Of a DNA stretch of 12,651 nt, positions 1-6,209 are shown piece after piece. Under the pieces are notes generated by a model that was not told the origin of the DNA, made no database searches, and saw nothing but the letters and a program-made list of their open reading frames with translations. The DNA is from Candidatus Hydrogenedentota bacterium (lineage in GTDB: Bacteria; Hydrogenedentota; Hydrogenedentia; Hydrogenedentales; SLHB01). The position numbers and the translations under genes are program-made. The stretch covers positions 1 to 12,651 of the forward strand of contig DAOLNV010000094.1 in NCBI GenBank assembly GCA_035416745.1, read 5' to 3'. Each line of letters begins with the position of its first letter. The stretch's first letter is position 1.

Positions 1-26
1 CCTCGGCAACGGCCCGGCGGCACGGA

Positions 27-44
27 GCGGTGTGGATATACCGC
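27..44 (+). terminator. possible weak hairpin terminator
   Basis: GCGGTGT (27-33) pairs with ATACCGC (38-44), with one G-T wobble, around a GGAT loop. A run of four T (50-53) follows after a short GC spacer. It could end a plus-strand transcript entering from left of the window. The stem is short and the T-run is displaced, so this is tentative. Confidence 0.25.
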
Positions 45-68
45 CCCGGTTTTAGGGAGGGAACCCTG

Positions 69-86
69 ACGGCCTTGAAAGGCCGT
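69..86. terminator. hairpin downstream of the DUF2892 gene
   Basis: ACGGCCT and AGGCCGT form a perfect 7-bp stem around TGAA, about 22 bases beyond the stop codon of the minus-strand DUF2892 gene. No T-run follows on either strand. It may be a factor-dependent terminator or an RNA-stabilising 3' hairpin. Bases 1-108 otherwise show no gene. Confidence 0.3.
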
Positions 87-108
87 ATTCAACTGTCTCA
101 CGCAGCCC

Positions 109-318
109 TTATGGGGCTGGCGGCTGGTCGGAACGGCGAAGGCCCGCTCTTTCGAGGACCCAGACCATTGGGCACCAGTTCGTAAAACCCGACTGAAGCA
201 GGTTGGCGCCCACAAACCCCGTGAAAATGAGCCAGTAGCGCGAATGGAACGCCCCGAGAAGGGCGCTGGCAAGGACAAAGAACCCCGCTATTGTGCGTAA
301 AGCTCTCTCAACAGTCAC
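109..318 (-). CDS. DUF2892 family small membrane protein (YgaP-like membrane domain)
   Basis: This 69-residue protein is almost entirely a DUF2892 domain, the membrane part also found at the C-terminus of the rhodanese YgaP. Two hydrophobic helices are visible (IAGFFVLASALLGAF and YWLIFTGFVGANLLQ). They are followed by the family's hallmark tail QSGFTNWCPM, with its single Cys, and a short charged C-terminus. The family is usually 60-80 residues long and sits in the inner membrane; its biochemical role is unsettled. The frame stays open to a GTG at 339, but no ribosome binding site precedes that codon. The GTG at 318 has GGAG 11 bases upstream and gives the usual start (VTVERALRTIAG). A near-consensus sigma-54 promoter lies just upstream, and the neighbouring gene on the same strand encodes a sigma-54 activator, so the gene is probably switched on by that activator. 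The family assignment is firm; the start is less so. Confidence 0.82.
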   Translation of the reverse strand: MTVERALRTIAGFFVLASALLGAFHSRYWLIFTGFVGANLLQSGFTNWCPMVWVLERAGLRRSDQPPAP

Positions 319-376
319 GGTGCTTGCCACTCCGCGCACGCAGTTCAGGAGTTTGCCGACAACTGACAGGGGGAGA

Positions 377-392
377 GCAGTTTTCGTGCCAA
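377..392 (-). promoter_or_regulatory. sigma-54 (-24/-12) promoter of the DUF2892 gene
   Basis: Read on the minus strand the site is TTGGCACG-AAAA-CTGC. The sigma-54 consensus is TTGGCACG-N4-TTGC, so only the first base of the -12 element differs. The GG and GC dinucleotides that sigma-54 requires are both present at the right spacing. Transcription would begin near 365, about 47 bases before the preferred GTG start. The next gene upstream encodes a sigma-54 activator, which strengthens the call. Confidence 0.75.
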
Positions 393-482
393 AAAGTGGC
401 TTAAGGTCAACCTACTCCTCAAGCATATGCCGTAAGGCAGGTTATAGAATCACGAAAAATTCCTGAGAACGCGGTTTTGTAT

Positions 483-530
483 GAATGTTACGTTACACAG
501 CGTTACATTCTGCGCAGATGTGGCGTTACC
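483..530. promoter_or_regulatory. GTTAC motif cluster with inverted repeat, candidate enhancer (UAS)
   Basis: GAATGTTAC (483-491) and GTTACATTC (502-510) form an inverted repeat matching at 8 of 9 positions with a 10-base spacer. The word CGTTACA occurs at 491 and again exactly 10 bases on at 501. Further GTTAC copies lie at 487 and 525. The cluster lies about 90-150 bases upstream of the -24/-12 promoter, the usual place for a sigma-54 activator to bind. The Fis-type domain of the adjacent gene product is the obvious candidate ligand, but that link is inference. Confidence 0.5.
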
Positions 531-647
531 TAAACGGTCTCAGGGAGCAGTGGCAGGGGCCTCGTGAACCTCCCGGGACACGGACAACGCCCCCGGAGCT
601 GATGTCCTGCGGCGCGACAATTCTCCCGGAACGGTTCGGCGGCGCGC

Positions 648-2078
648 TTAGTCCTGCGGTTGGAGGGGGACATTGAGTTTTTTCATACGGCGCCAGACGG
701 ACGTTCGGGTGATGCCGAGACGCCGGGCTGCCTCAGCCTTGTTCCAGCCGCACGCGTCGAGCACGGCGATCAACTCGTCGCGTGTATTGCCGCGTTTCCG
801 GCGCGAGGGCATTTCGGAATAGACGTCGGACACGTCGAATCCGCCGAGTTCGCCGGATTCATCGCATAGCTGGCGCTTGACTTCCACGCGGCGGATCTCG
901 ACGGGCAGGTCGAAGGGTCCGATGAACGCGCTGTTGCACGTGACGAAGGCGTGCTCGATGGCGTTCTCGATTTCGCGCACGTTGCCCGGCCAGCAATAGT
1001 CCATAATCATGTGGATGGCGTCGGGGGTCAAACCCTGGATGTTTTTGCCGGTTTCTTCGTTGAACCGTGCGATGAACCGCTTGATGAGCGGGTCGATGTC
1101 TTCCTTGCGTTCGCGGACGGGGGGCAGATGTATGGGGAAGACCTTGAGCCGGTAAAAGAGGTCTTCGCGGAAATCGCCGCGCCGCACGAGGTCACGCAGA
1201 TTGCGGTGCGTGGCGGCGATGACCCGGACGTCGACTTTCCTGGGGATCGACTCTCCGACGCGTTCGAGTTCGCGCTCCTGCAATACGCGGAGCAGTTTTA
1301 CCTGCACCAGGGGCGGGATGTCGCCGACTTCATCGAGGAAAATGGTGCCGCCGTTTGCGCGCTCGAACCGTCCGATGTGTTCCCTGATGGCGCCGGTAAA
1401 TGCCCCCCTGGCGTGGCCAAAAAGTTCGCTTTCGAGAAGGGACTCGGAAAGGGCGGAACAATTCACCCGGACGAGCGGTCCGTCTTTTCGATCGCTGTGG
1501 TAATGGATCGCCTTGGCGACCACTTCCTTGCCGGTTCCGGTCTCGCCGGTGATCAGGACGGTGACAGGGGACGCCGCCGCCAACTCGACGAGGTTGAAAA
1601 TCTCGCGCATCTGGGGACTTTTCCCCACGATATTGTGAAACTCGAAGCGGCCCGTCACTTCGCGCCGGAGCTGGTTCATTTCGGTTTCCAGGCGCCGCAG
1701 CGAGGTAATATCGGTGAGCGTGATCACGGCGCCCATGGGTTCTCCGGCTTCGCTGTGCAGAACGCGTCCCGCGGCGACCACCTGGACTTCCTCGCCGTTT
1801 GAGTTCCGGATGACGGTTTCGGTTTTATCGACGGCTTCGAGGTGGAAAACATGGTACGTGATGGGGGGCACGGGCCGGCTTTCCCCCTCGACGCGGCCGT
1901 CGCTCAGGAACGCGCAATTTCGTCCAATGGCCTCGGCAGGCGAATACCCGGTAATGCGTTCCATGGCGCGGTTCCACCGTTGGACGACAAAATCGTTATC
2001 AATAACGAACACCCCGTCGGCCATGGTATCGAGAATGGTGGCCAGCTCCAGGGCTTCCCGTTCCATCGATTGGGTCAT
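648..2078 (-). CDS. sigma-54-dependent transcriptional activator, PAS - AAA+ - Fis HTH
   Basis: This is a 476-residue bacterial enhancer-binding protein of normal length. A PAS sensor domain (about residues 10-130; ILDTMADGVFVIDNDF) leads into a short coiled linker and then the AAA+ sigma-54-interaction domain (about 145-385). The motifs of a functional activator are present: Walker A GETGTGKE (178-185), the sigma-54-contacting loop GAFTGA (225-230), Walker B GGTIFLDE (243-250), the arginine-finger region (FYRL) and the WPGNVREIEN motif. A Fis-type helix-turn-helix ends the protein (AEAARRLGITRTSVWRRM). There is no response-regulator receiver domain and no kinase gene beside it, so the PAS domain probably senses a small ligand, redox state or partner directly. 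A TTG further upstream (2102) keeps the frame open, but the ATG at 2078 has GGGAG nine bases upstream and is preferred. Its likely target is the sigma-54 promoter ahead of the DUF2892 gene. Confidence 0.95.
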   Translation of the reverse strand: MTQSMEREALELATILDTMADGVFVIDNDFVVQRWNRAMERITGYSPAEAIGRNCAFLSDGRVEGESRPVPPITYHVFHLEAVDKTETVIRNSNGEEVQVVAAGRVLHSEAGEPMGAVITLTDITSLRRLETEMNQLRREVTGRFEFHNIVGKSPQMREIFNLVELAAASPVTVLITGETGTGKEVVAKAIHYHSDRKDGPLVRVNCSALSESLLESELFGHARGAFTGAIREHIGRFERANGGTIFLDEVGDIPPLVQVKLLRVLQERELERVGESIPRKVDVRVIAATHRNLRDLVRRGDFREDLFYRLKVFPIHLPPVRERKEDIDPLIKRFIARFNEETGKNIQGLTPDAIHMIMDYCWPGNVREIENAIEHAFVTCNSAFIGPFDLPVEIRRVEVKRQLCDESGELGGFDVSDVYSEMPSRRKRGNTRDELIAVLDACGWNKAEAARRLGITRTSVWRRMKKLNVPLQPQD

Positions 2079-2108
2079 GACGCGCGTCTCCCTCAGTTGC
2101 AAGTCCGG

Positions 2109-2139
2109 ATCATAGCATATGGAGTGTTTGGAGCGTCAC
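2109..2139 (-). promoter_or_regulatory. possible sigma-70-type promoter of the activator gene
   Basis: On the minus strand TATGAT (2109-2114) matches the -10 box at 5 of 6 positions. GTGACG (2134-2139) matches the -35 box at 4 of 6, but the 19-base spacer is long. It lies about 30 bases upstream of the chosen ATG. Confidence 0.35.
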
Positions 2140-2257
2140 CCTTGCCCCGTCCGCTGCTCTTCTGGGTCACGAGCACCAGGGAGGTCAGTCCGGGCGTCCG
2201 GCATCCGGCGCCGGCGGCCAGGGGAAACGCTTCGCCGGGGGAAACGCGAAAACGGCG

Positions 2258-2289
2258 GCGGGACCCGTTCTTCCGTGACCGGGTCCCGC
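2258..2289 (-). terminator. probable terminator after the EF-hand-like gene
   Basis: GCGGGACCCG (2258-2267) and CGGGTCCCGC (2280-2289) form a perfect 10-bp GC stem around a 12-base loop. It starts 57 bases past the stop codon of the minus-strand gene at 2346. On that strand the stem is followed by CGCCGTTTTCG, a modest T-run. A smaller CCCC/GGGG hairpin lies between it and the stop. Confidence 0.5.
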
Positions 2290-2345
2290 GTGATTGGAAG
2301 CCCCCCCTTGGGGATGTCAGCAACCGGGAAAGGGCGTATTGATGC

Positions 2346-3695
2346 TTATGCGATAAAATTGAGGATGGCGTCGGCGGCCGTGCCGCGCGAGCCGTCTTTT
2401 CGCACAAACGAGGCGAGCTGCTCGAGGCGGTTGCCGCCGGCCGCTGTCTGGTTTACGTTCCGGTAGGCAAGGGATATCTCCTCGATGCCCGCCGCGTCCA
2501 GGCTGGTCAGTTCACCGTCTTCGGTCTCGCCGTCGCCGTCATCCTTCCAAAGCAAGAGTTCGCTGAAGCGGTCGTCGAGCCGGTTGATGCGTCCGTCGCC
2601 GTTGCTGTCGAGCTTACGGAGTTCTTCGAATCCGTTTGCCGCGCCGTTCTGGTCTCCAAACAGCTCCGCGCCGCTGTCGATGCGGCCATTGGCATTGCGG
2701 TCGATGGCGAGGAATGCGTCGCCGCCCGTTACGAACGCGGTCCTGGCGGCCTTTCCGGTTCCTGTGATGTCGAAACGCGCGCCGTCACGGTAACTTGACA
2801 GTTCAATGCCGTCTCCGTCAAGGTCCAGCACCACAGGGTCGGATTCCTGCACGGCCTGCCCCTGGACCTGCACGATTTCGGTGTATTCGAACTCGAATTC
2901 GAGTTGGAACGTCATGCTTTGGGCCTGGACCTGTATTGGGGAGGATGACTCCCCGTTCGCGGGCAGGGCGCTCGTTTCGCCGCCTCCTAGAAGCCCGAGG
3001 GCGCGCAACTGTTCGATGAAGCTCTGAATACGCTCCTGCAGCTCCCCGCCTCCCTGTATCAGGTCGTGCATGAGCGAGAAGATCTCGCTGGCAATGTCGT
3101 CGAGTTTGGCGAGCACGTCCTGCGCGAACCCCATGAATTGGTCAAAAGAGGCGGAGTCCCCGTTTTGAAGGGCCTCGGCAGCGCCGGCAAACCCGTTGAG
3201 TGCGGCGCCGGACATCGTCAGCGAGATCGAGAATCGGGCCGACATCTGCCGGTTAGCCAGGACAAAGGACTGCTGCCGGGCGCCCTCGAGGCCGTTCGCG
3301 ACCTTCGACGTGCGCTGCTGAAAGATGGCGAGTTCCTCGTAACGGGACTCGGCGAAGAAACTGAATACGAGCTGTTCCATGCCGGCTTGTGCTTGTGCCT
3401 CGCCGGCATCTTCGTTTGCGGCCGCGATACGGGCGCGCACTTTCTCGAACTCGGCCGCGAGGCTGACGCGCTCCATCCGGGCACTGTACGTGAGCGCGTC
3501 GAATTGGTCTGCGATGGCCGTTTCGGCCGTTTGTGAGGCCCGTGCGGGTGCGCCTTTCCCGGCAGTAGCCAGGAGGGCGGGCAAGGCGGCGTTTTCGCTG
3601 GGCGTTTTGCCGCGCCCGCGAAATCCTGATGAGGTGGCAGCGTTGATGAGCTGATTGAGCTGGGGAAAAACATTCGACACCCCTGCAGTGGCCAT
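2346..3695 (-). CDS. EF-hand-like calcium-loop protein of unknown function
   Basis: The 449-residue product has two parts. The first ~280 residues are Ala/Gln/Glu-rich and look helical, with no signal peptide and no membrane helix. The last ~165 residues are a known but unnamed module seen at the end of many large RTX/hemolysin-like and stand-alone bacterial proteins. It opens with DPVVLDLDGDGIE (about 286-298) and continues with DRNANGRIDSGAELFGD (about 332-348), DSNGDGRINRLDD (363-375) and an acidic loop DDGDGETEDGEL (385-396). These Asp/Asn/Gly loops resemble EF-hand calcium sites. A final stretch (EEISLAYRNVNQ ... FVRKDGSRGTAADAILNF) is also typical of the module. RTX GGxGxDxUx repeats are absent. 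The frame is open to 3833, but ATG 3695 has GGGAGG about 8 bases upstream. No function can be named; calcium binding is likely from the loops. A perfect inverted repeat sits upstream. Confidence 0.85.
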   Translation of the reverse strand: MATAGVSNVFPQLNQLINAATSSGFRGRGKTPSENAALPALLATAGKGAPARASQTAETAIADQFDALTYSARMERVSLAAEFEKVRARIAAANEDAGEAQAQAGMEQLVFSFFAESRYEELAIFQQRTSKVANGLEGARQQSFVLANRQMSARFSISLTMSGAALNGFAGAAEALQNGDSASFDQFMGFAQDVLAKLDDIASEIFSLMHDLIQGGGELQERIQSFIEQLRALGLLGGGETSALPANGESSSPIQVQAQSMTFQLEFEFEYTEIVQVQGQAVQESDPVVLDLDGDGIELSSYRDGARFDITGTGKAARTAFVTGGDAFLAIDRNANGRIDSGAELFGDQNGAANGFEELRKLDSNGDGRINRLDDRFSELLLWKDDGDGETEDGELTSLDAAGIEEISLAYRNVNQTAAGGNRLEQLASFVRKDGSRGTAADAILNFIA

Positions 3696-3746
3696 GACAG
3701 TTCCCTCCCGGCCCGTCCCGAAAACGCGGAACCGGCTTAAGATAGT

Positions 3747-3773
3747 TGTTGCCGTTTCTGGATATCGGCAACA
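3747..3773. promoter_or_regulatory. perfect inverted repeat upstream of the EF-hand-like gene
   Basis: TGTTGCCG (3747-3754) and CGGCAACA (3766-3773) are exact inverted copies separated by 11 bases, about 52-78 bases upstream of the ATG. The 19-base centre-to-centre spacing suits a dimeric regulator binding two helical turns apart. An mRNA hairpin is the alternative. I saw no good -35/-10 pair nearby. The rest of 3696-3937 appears empty. Confidence 0.4.
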
Positions 3774-3937
3774 CAAGGCGTGGACTTTAGCCGGGTTGTC
3801 TAACCAAGCTAAGGGGATGGTGCGTGCTGCCACTCAGACTGAACCCGTTCCGGCGTTCGTTGCTCCCGGCAGTCATGGCTATGCATGCTTGTGGGAGACC
3901 CTTGCGTTTGTGGACGGTGTGGTGGCGGCGGTCCCGC

Positions 3938-5995
3938 TTACAAGCCTGGCGCGTTGCACCACGCGCGTTGCCGGGTTAGATCGCGGCCCACAGTGTGGAG
4001 TTTTCCGAACACCTCGACGTTGAGTTCTACGCGCTCCGCGCCGACCATGAAATCCTGTGGCAGGGCGGCGCTGACACGAGGCGTTTCAACGCCGTGGTAG
4101 GGCACGAGTAGCGTGAGAAACGCGGCGGGGGCTTGGCCATTGTGCCGGAAACGGATGGCCGTGCGCGGGGTGCGGCGGCCGTAAGTCCAAGCATACCAGC
4201 CATCTTCCTGCACGGCTGTCACAGGGGCATCGGGCCCCTGCCAGACCAGCACATTTGCGTCGTCGAATCGCGTGGCCGCCCAGTGCGCGCCGCTGTCCAT
4301 CCGCACTTCGCCGGGCGCGAACTGGAAATGCAGGTCCAATACTCCCGGAGCATCGCCGATGGCCTCATCCAGCAACACGAGGAATTGTCCGTCTACAAGC
4401 CACACGGTACGGCGGTGCGTGAGCCTCTCGTAGGAGCCGTTCTCGACTACAACAGCCGTAAGCGCCGGCTCAGCGTTCCAGAGGAGCGCCTTCCCGTCGA
4501 CCTTGGTGTCTTTTTCGTCGAGGGTCAAGGTCTGATGCACGCGGGTCTGGCGGTGCCATGCCCGCCCTTTGGGATCGTGGCCGTAGGTGTAGTATCCGGA
4601 GTCCGTCATGAGCCAGCGGCCGTAGGCGTACAGTTCGAACGTGCCGTTGTCGGGCTGATCGTGGCCGCTGATGGCCGGGGGAGAGCAATGCAGGGCGAAA
4701 TAGAGTTGCCCGGGGCCCCACTCGTTGCGCAGCGCATACATGCCGGCGTCCGGGAACGCATAGCTCGTCTGTTGGGGAAGTATCTGGTAATCCAAGGCCG
4801 CGCGGGCGGCATACTTCGGGTCGCCAAACACCTTCGTGCCCTGCATCAACGTCGGATAGAGCTGCCACTGAGAACGGTCTTCCGGGAGGTCAAGAGTCCG
4901 GCTTGTGTCGCCGAACATCGGATATCCCAGTTCCGGGGTTGCAATGCCGAAGATGTAATCGAACATGCCCCGTACCCGCTGTCGGTACTCCTGGGGCACG
5001 TCGATATCGCACGCCTCCATGCGTTCCATAATCTCGACCGCGTCGCGCAGCACGCCGCTGTGATATCCGCCGGACCACTCGCGCTGCACGCCGTCGGGCG
5101 TCACCTGGGCCACGAGGTTGCCGCTCAGGCGGCTCATGGCCAGTTCCATCCATCGGCGGGAATCCGCGAACTCGGGGAACGTATACGCGATATTCACGAA
5201 CCCGCGCTGCTCGAACACGGCCTTGTTGTGCACCGCGTTCATGGGGAGCTTCTCGGTCTTCACCTGGTGATCGTAAAGACTCGCAAGCAACACGCCCAGG
5301 AACTCGGGCGTAAATGCTTCGGCATGCACCATGACCGGGAACGACTGGCACAGGCGCGTCGCGCGAACACCGGTCTGAATGTCCAGCCAGGCGAATCCGC
5401 GCCACCGGTCGTACACGTAATGGGTCTTCGCGTGTTCCTCGAGAGGATGTTTCGCGATCCAGTCGCGCGTGAGGTCCACGTAGGCTTTTGGATATTTCTC
5501 GTCGCGCGTTTCCCGATACGCCTGCTCGAGGGGCTCGGTCCAGTAGAACCGGTATATGGCGGCTACCCATTCGATATCGCCCCGGGGATCCCAGTCCCAG
5601 CGGAGGTCTTGCTCGTACTGCGCCGGCTCATAAGGGCCCCACTGGAAAACGTGGTTGACGACGCCGTCTGCAACCCGCAGACTGGTCTCATTCACCTTTC
5701 CCGAGGGTTCGGCAAGCGGGTATTTCGCGCGGTAATGGGCCAGCAACGCCTCAAGCGCCTTGATGCGGCCCTCCTGCTGCGCCGCGGCTTTGACCGCAGC
5801 CAGTTCCGGGCGGTCCAAGTCCAGTTTTGACAGGACATCCTCGGGTTTGAGCGACTGCAACTCGGCCGCTTCTTCGCTTGCGGCCACGTGAGCGCTCTTC
5901 GCCCCATGCGTCCAATCCCACCCCGCTAAAAGCGCGGCAGCGCACATTGTTGCCATCGCGGCCCGGATAATCCTGTGTCTTGGCCAGCTCAGCAT
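3938..5995 (-). CDS. secreted heparinase II/III-family polysaccharide lyase
   Basis: The 685-residue product starts with a Sec-type signal peptide (basic RHRIIR, then a hydrophobic Ala/Met/Leu stretch to about residue 26). It continues with a helical alpha/alpha-toroid domain (about 60-400) and a beta-sandwich heparinase II/III domain (about 410-640). Candidate catalytic residues of this fold are visible: Asn257 in AVHNKAVFEQRG, Tyr311 in WSGGYHSG, His445 in SGHDQPDNGTFELYAYGRWL and His487 in RVHQTLTLD. The DSGYYTYG motif after the third site is also characteristic. Family members cleave uronic-acid polysaccharides such as heparan sulfate or alginate by beta-elimination; the substrate cannot be read from sequence. 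The length fits the PL12/PL15/PL21 range. ATG 5995 has GGAGG 10 bases upstream; a TTG (6019) and a GTG (6001) upstream in frame are less likely. The gene has its own promoter at 6044-6072. Confidence 0.88.
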   Translation of the reverse strand: MLSWPRHRIIRAAMATMCAAALLAGWDWTHGAKSAHVAASEEAAELQSLKPEDVLSKLDLDRPELAAVKAAAQQEGRIKALEALLAHYRAKYPLAEPSGKVNETSLRVADGVVNHVFQWGPYEPAQYEQDLRWDWDPRGDIEWVAAIYRFYWTEPLEQAYRETRDEKYPKAYVDLTRDWIAKHPLEEHAKTHYVYDRWRGFAWLDIQTGVRATRLCQSFPVMVHAEAFTPEFLGVLLASLYDHQVKTEKLPMNAVHNKAVFEQRGFVNIAYTFPEFADSRRWMELAMSRLSGNLVAQVTPDGVQREWSGGYHSGVLRDAVEIMERMEACDIDVPQEYRQRVRGMFDYIFGIATPELGYPMFGDTSRTLDLPEDRSQWQLYPTLMQGTKVFGDPKYAARAALDYQILPQQTSYAFPDAGMYALRNEWGPGQLYFALHCSPPAISGHDQPDNGTFELYAYGRWLMTDSGYYTYGHDPKGRAWHRQTRVHQTLTLDEKDTKVDGKALLWNAEPALTAVVVENGSYERLTHRRTVWLVDGQFLVLLDEAIGDAPGVLDLHFQFAPGEVRMDSGAHWAATRFDDANVLVWQGPDAPVTAVQEDGWYAWTYGRRTPRTAIRFRHNGQAPAAFLTLLVPYHGVETPRVSAALPQDFMVGAERVELNVEVFGKLHTVGRDLTRQRAWCNAPGL

Positions 5996-6043
5996 CTTCA
6001 CATTCCCTCCGCGGTGCAAGAATCCTTCAGGGAATCACAAGGC

Positions 6044-6072
6044 ATCATAGACATGGCCCGGCGATGCATCAA
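6044..6072 (-). promoter_or_regulatory. sigma-70-type promoter of the lyase gene
   Basis: On the minus strand TTGATG (6067-6072) is followed after exactly 17 bases by TATGAT (6044-6049). The -10 matches consensus at 5 of 6 positions and the -35 at 4 of 6. Transcription would start near 6037, giving a leader of about 42 bases before the ATG at 5995. Confidence 0.6.
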
Positions 6073-6100
6073 GGCGCGTTCCTCTCAACTGTCCGGAGGT

Positions 6101-6129
6101 TTGCGGGTGCTGCGGGACATCAGTATACT
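6101..6129 (+). promoter_or_regulatory. sigma-70-type promoter of the pseudopilin gene
   Basis: TTGCGG (6101-6106) and TATACT (6124-6129) are separated by exactly 17 bases. The -10 box matches at 5 of 6 positions. Transcription would begin near 6136, leaving a leader of about 74 bases. The -35 box lies only 28 bases from the oppositely directed -35 of the lyase promoter, so one regulator bound between them could control both. Confidence 0.6.
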
Positions 6130-6209
6130 TCAGCGAGTTTCTTGGAGCCGATGGCGCCGGTGACGGGGCGCGGTCAATCATTTCGAAACGCGACGCACGG
6201 AGTTTTTTG

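Larger units (their letters stand above)
340..647. other. regulatory intergenic region, no gene
   Basis: This gap between the DUF2892 gene and the sigma-54 activator gene (both minus strand) has no credible coding frame. It holds a sigma-54 promoter at 377-392 and a GTTAC-motif cluster with an inverted repeat at 483-530, listed separately. A plus-strand frame at 485-676 runs through the motif cluster into the activator gene, has no ribosome binding site and looks like chance. Confidence 0.6.

Noticed and set aside
485..676. 63-codon plus-strand frame in the activator-DUF2892 gap
   Set aside because: There is no ribosome binding site, its composition is not protein-like, it overlaps the end of the activator gene, and its first codons are the GTTAC cluster.
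951..1802. 283-codon plus-strand frame opposite the sigma-54 activator
   Set aside because: The minus-strand protein has every AAA+ motif in place, and the antisense translation resembles no family.
4133..5830. Long open frame (565 codons) on the plus strand opposite the lyase gene
   Set aside because: It is antisense to a gene with intact catalytic motifs and a signal peptide. Long antisense frames are expected in GC-rich genes, and its translation shows no domain I recognise.
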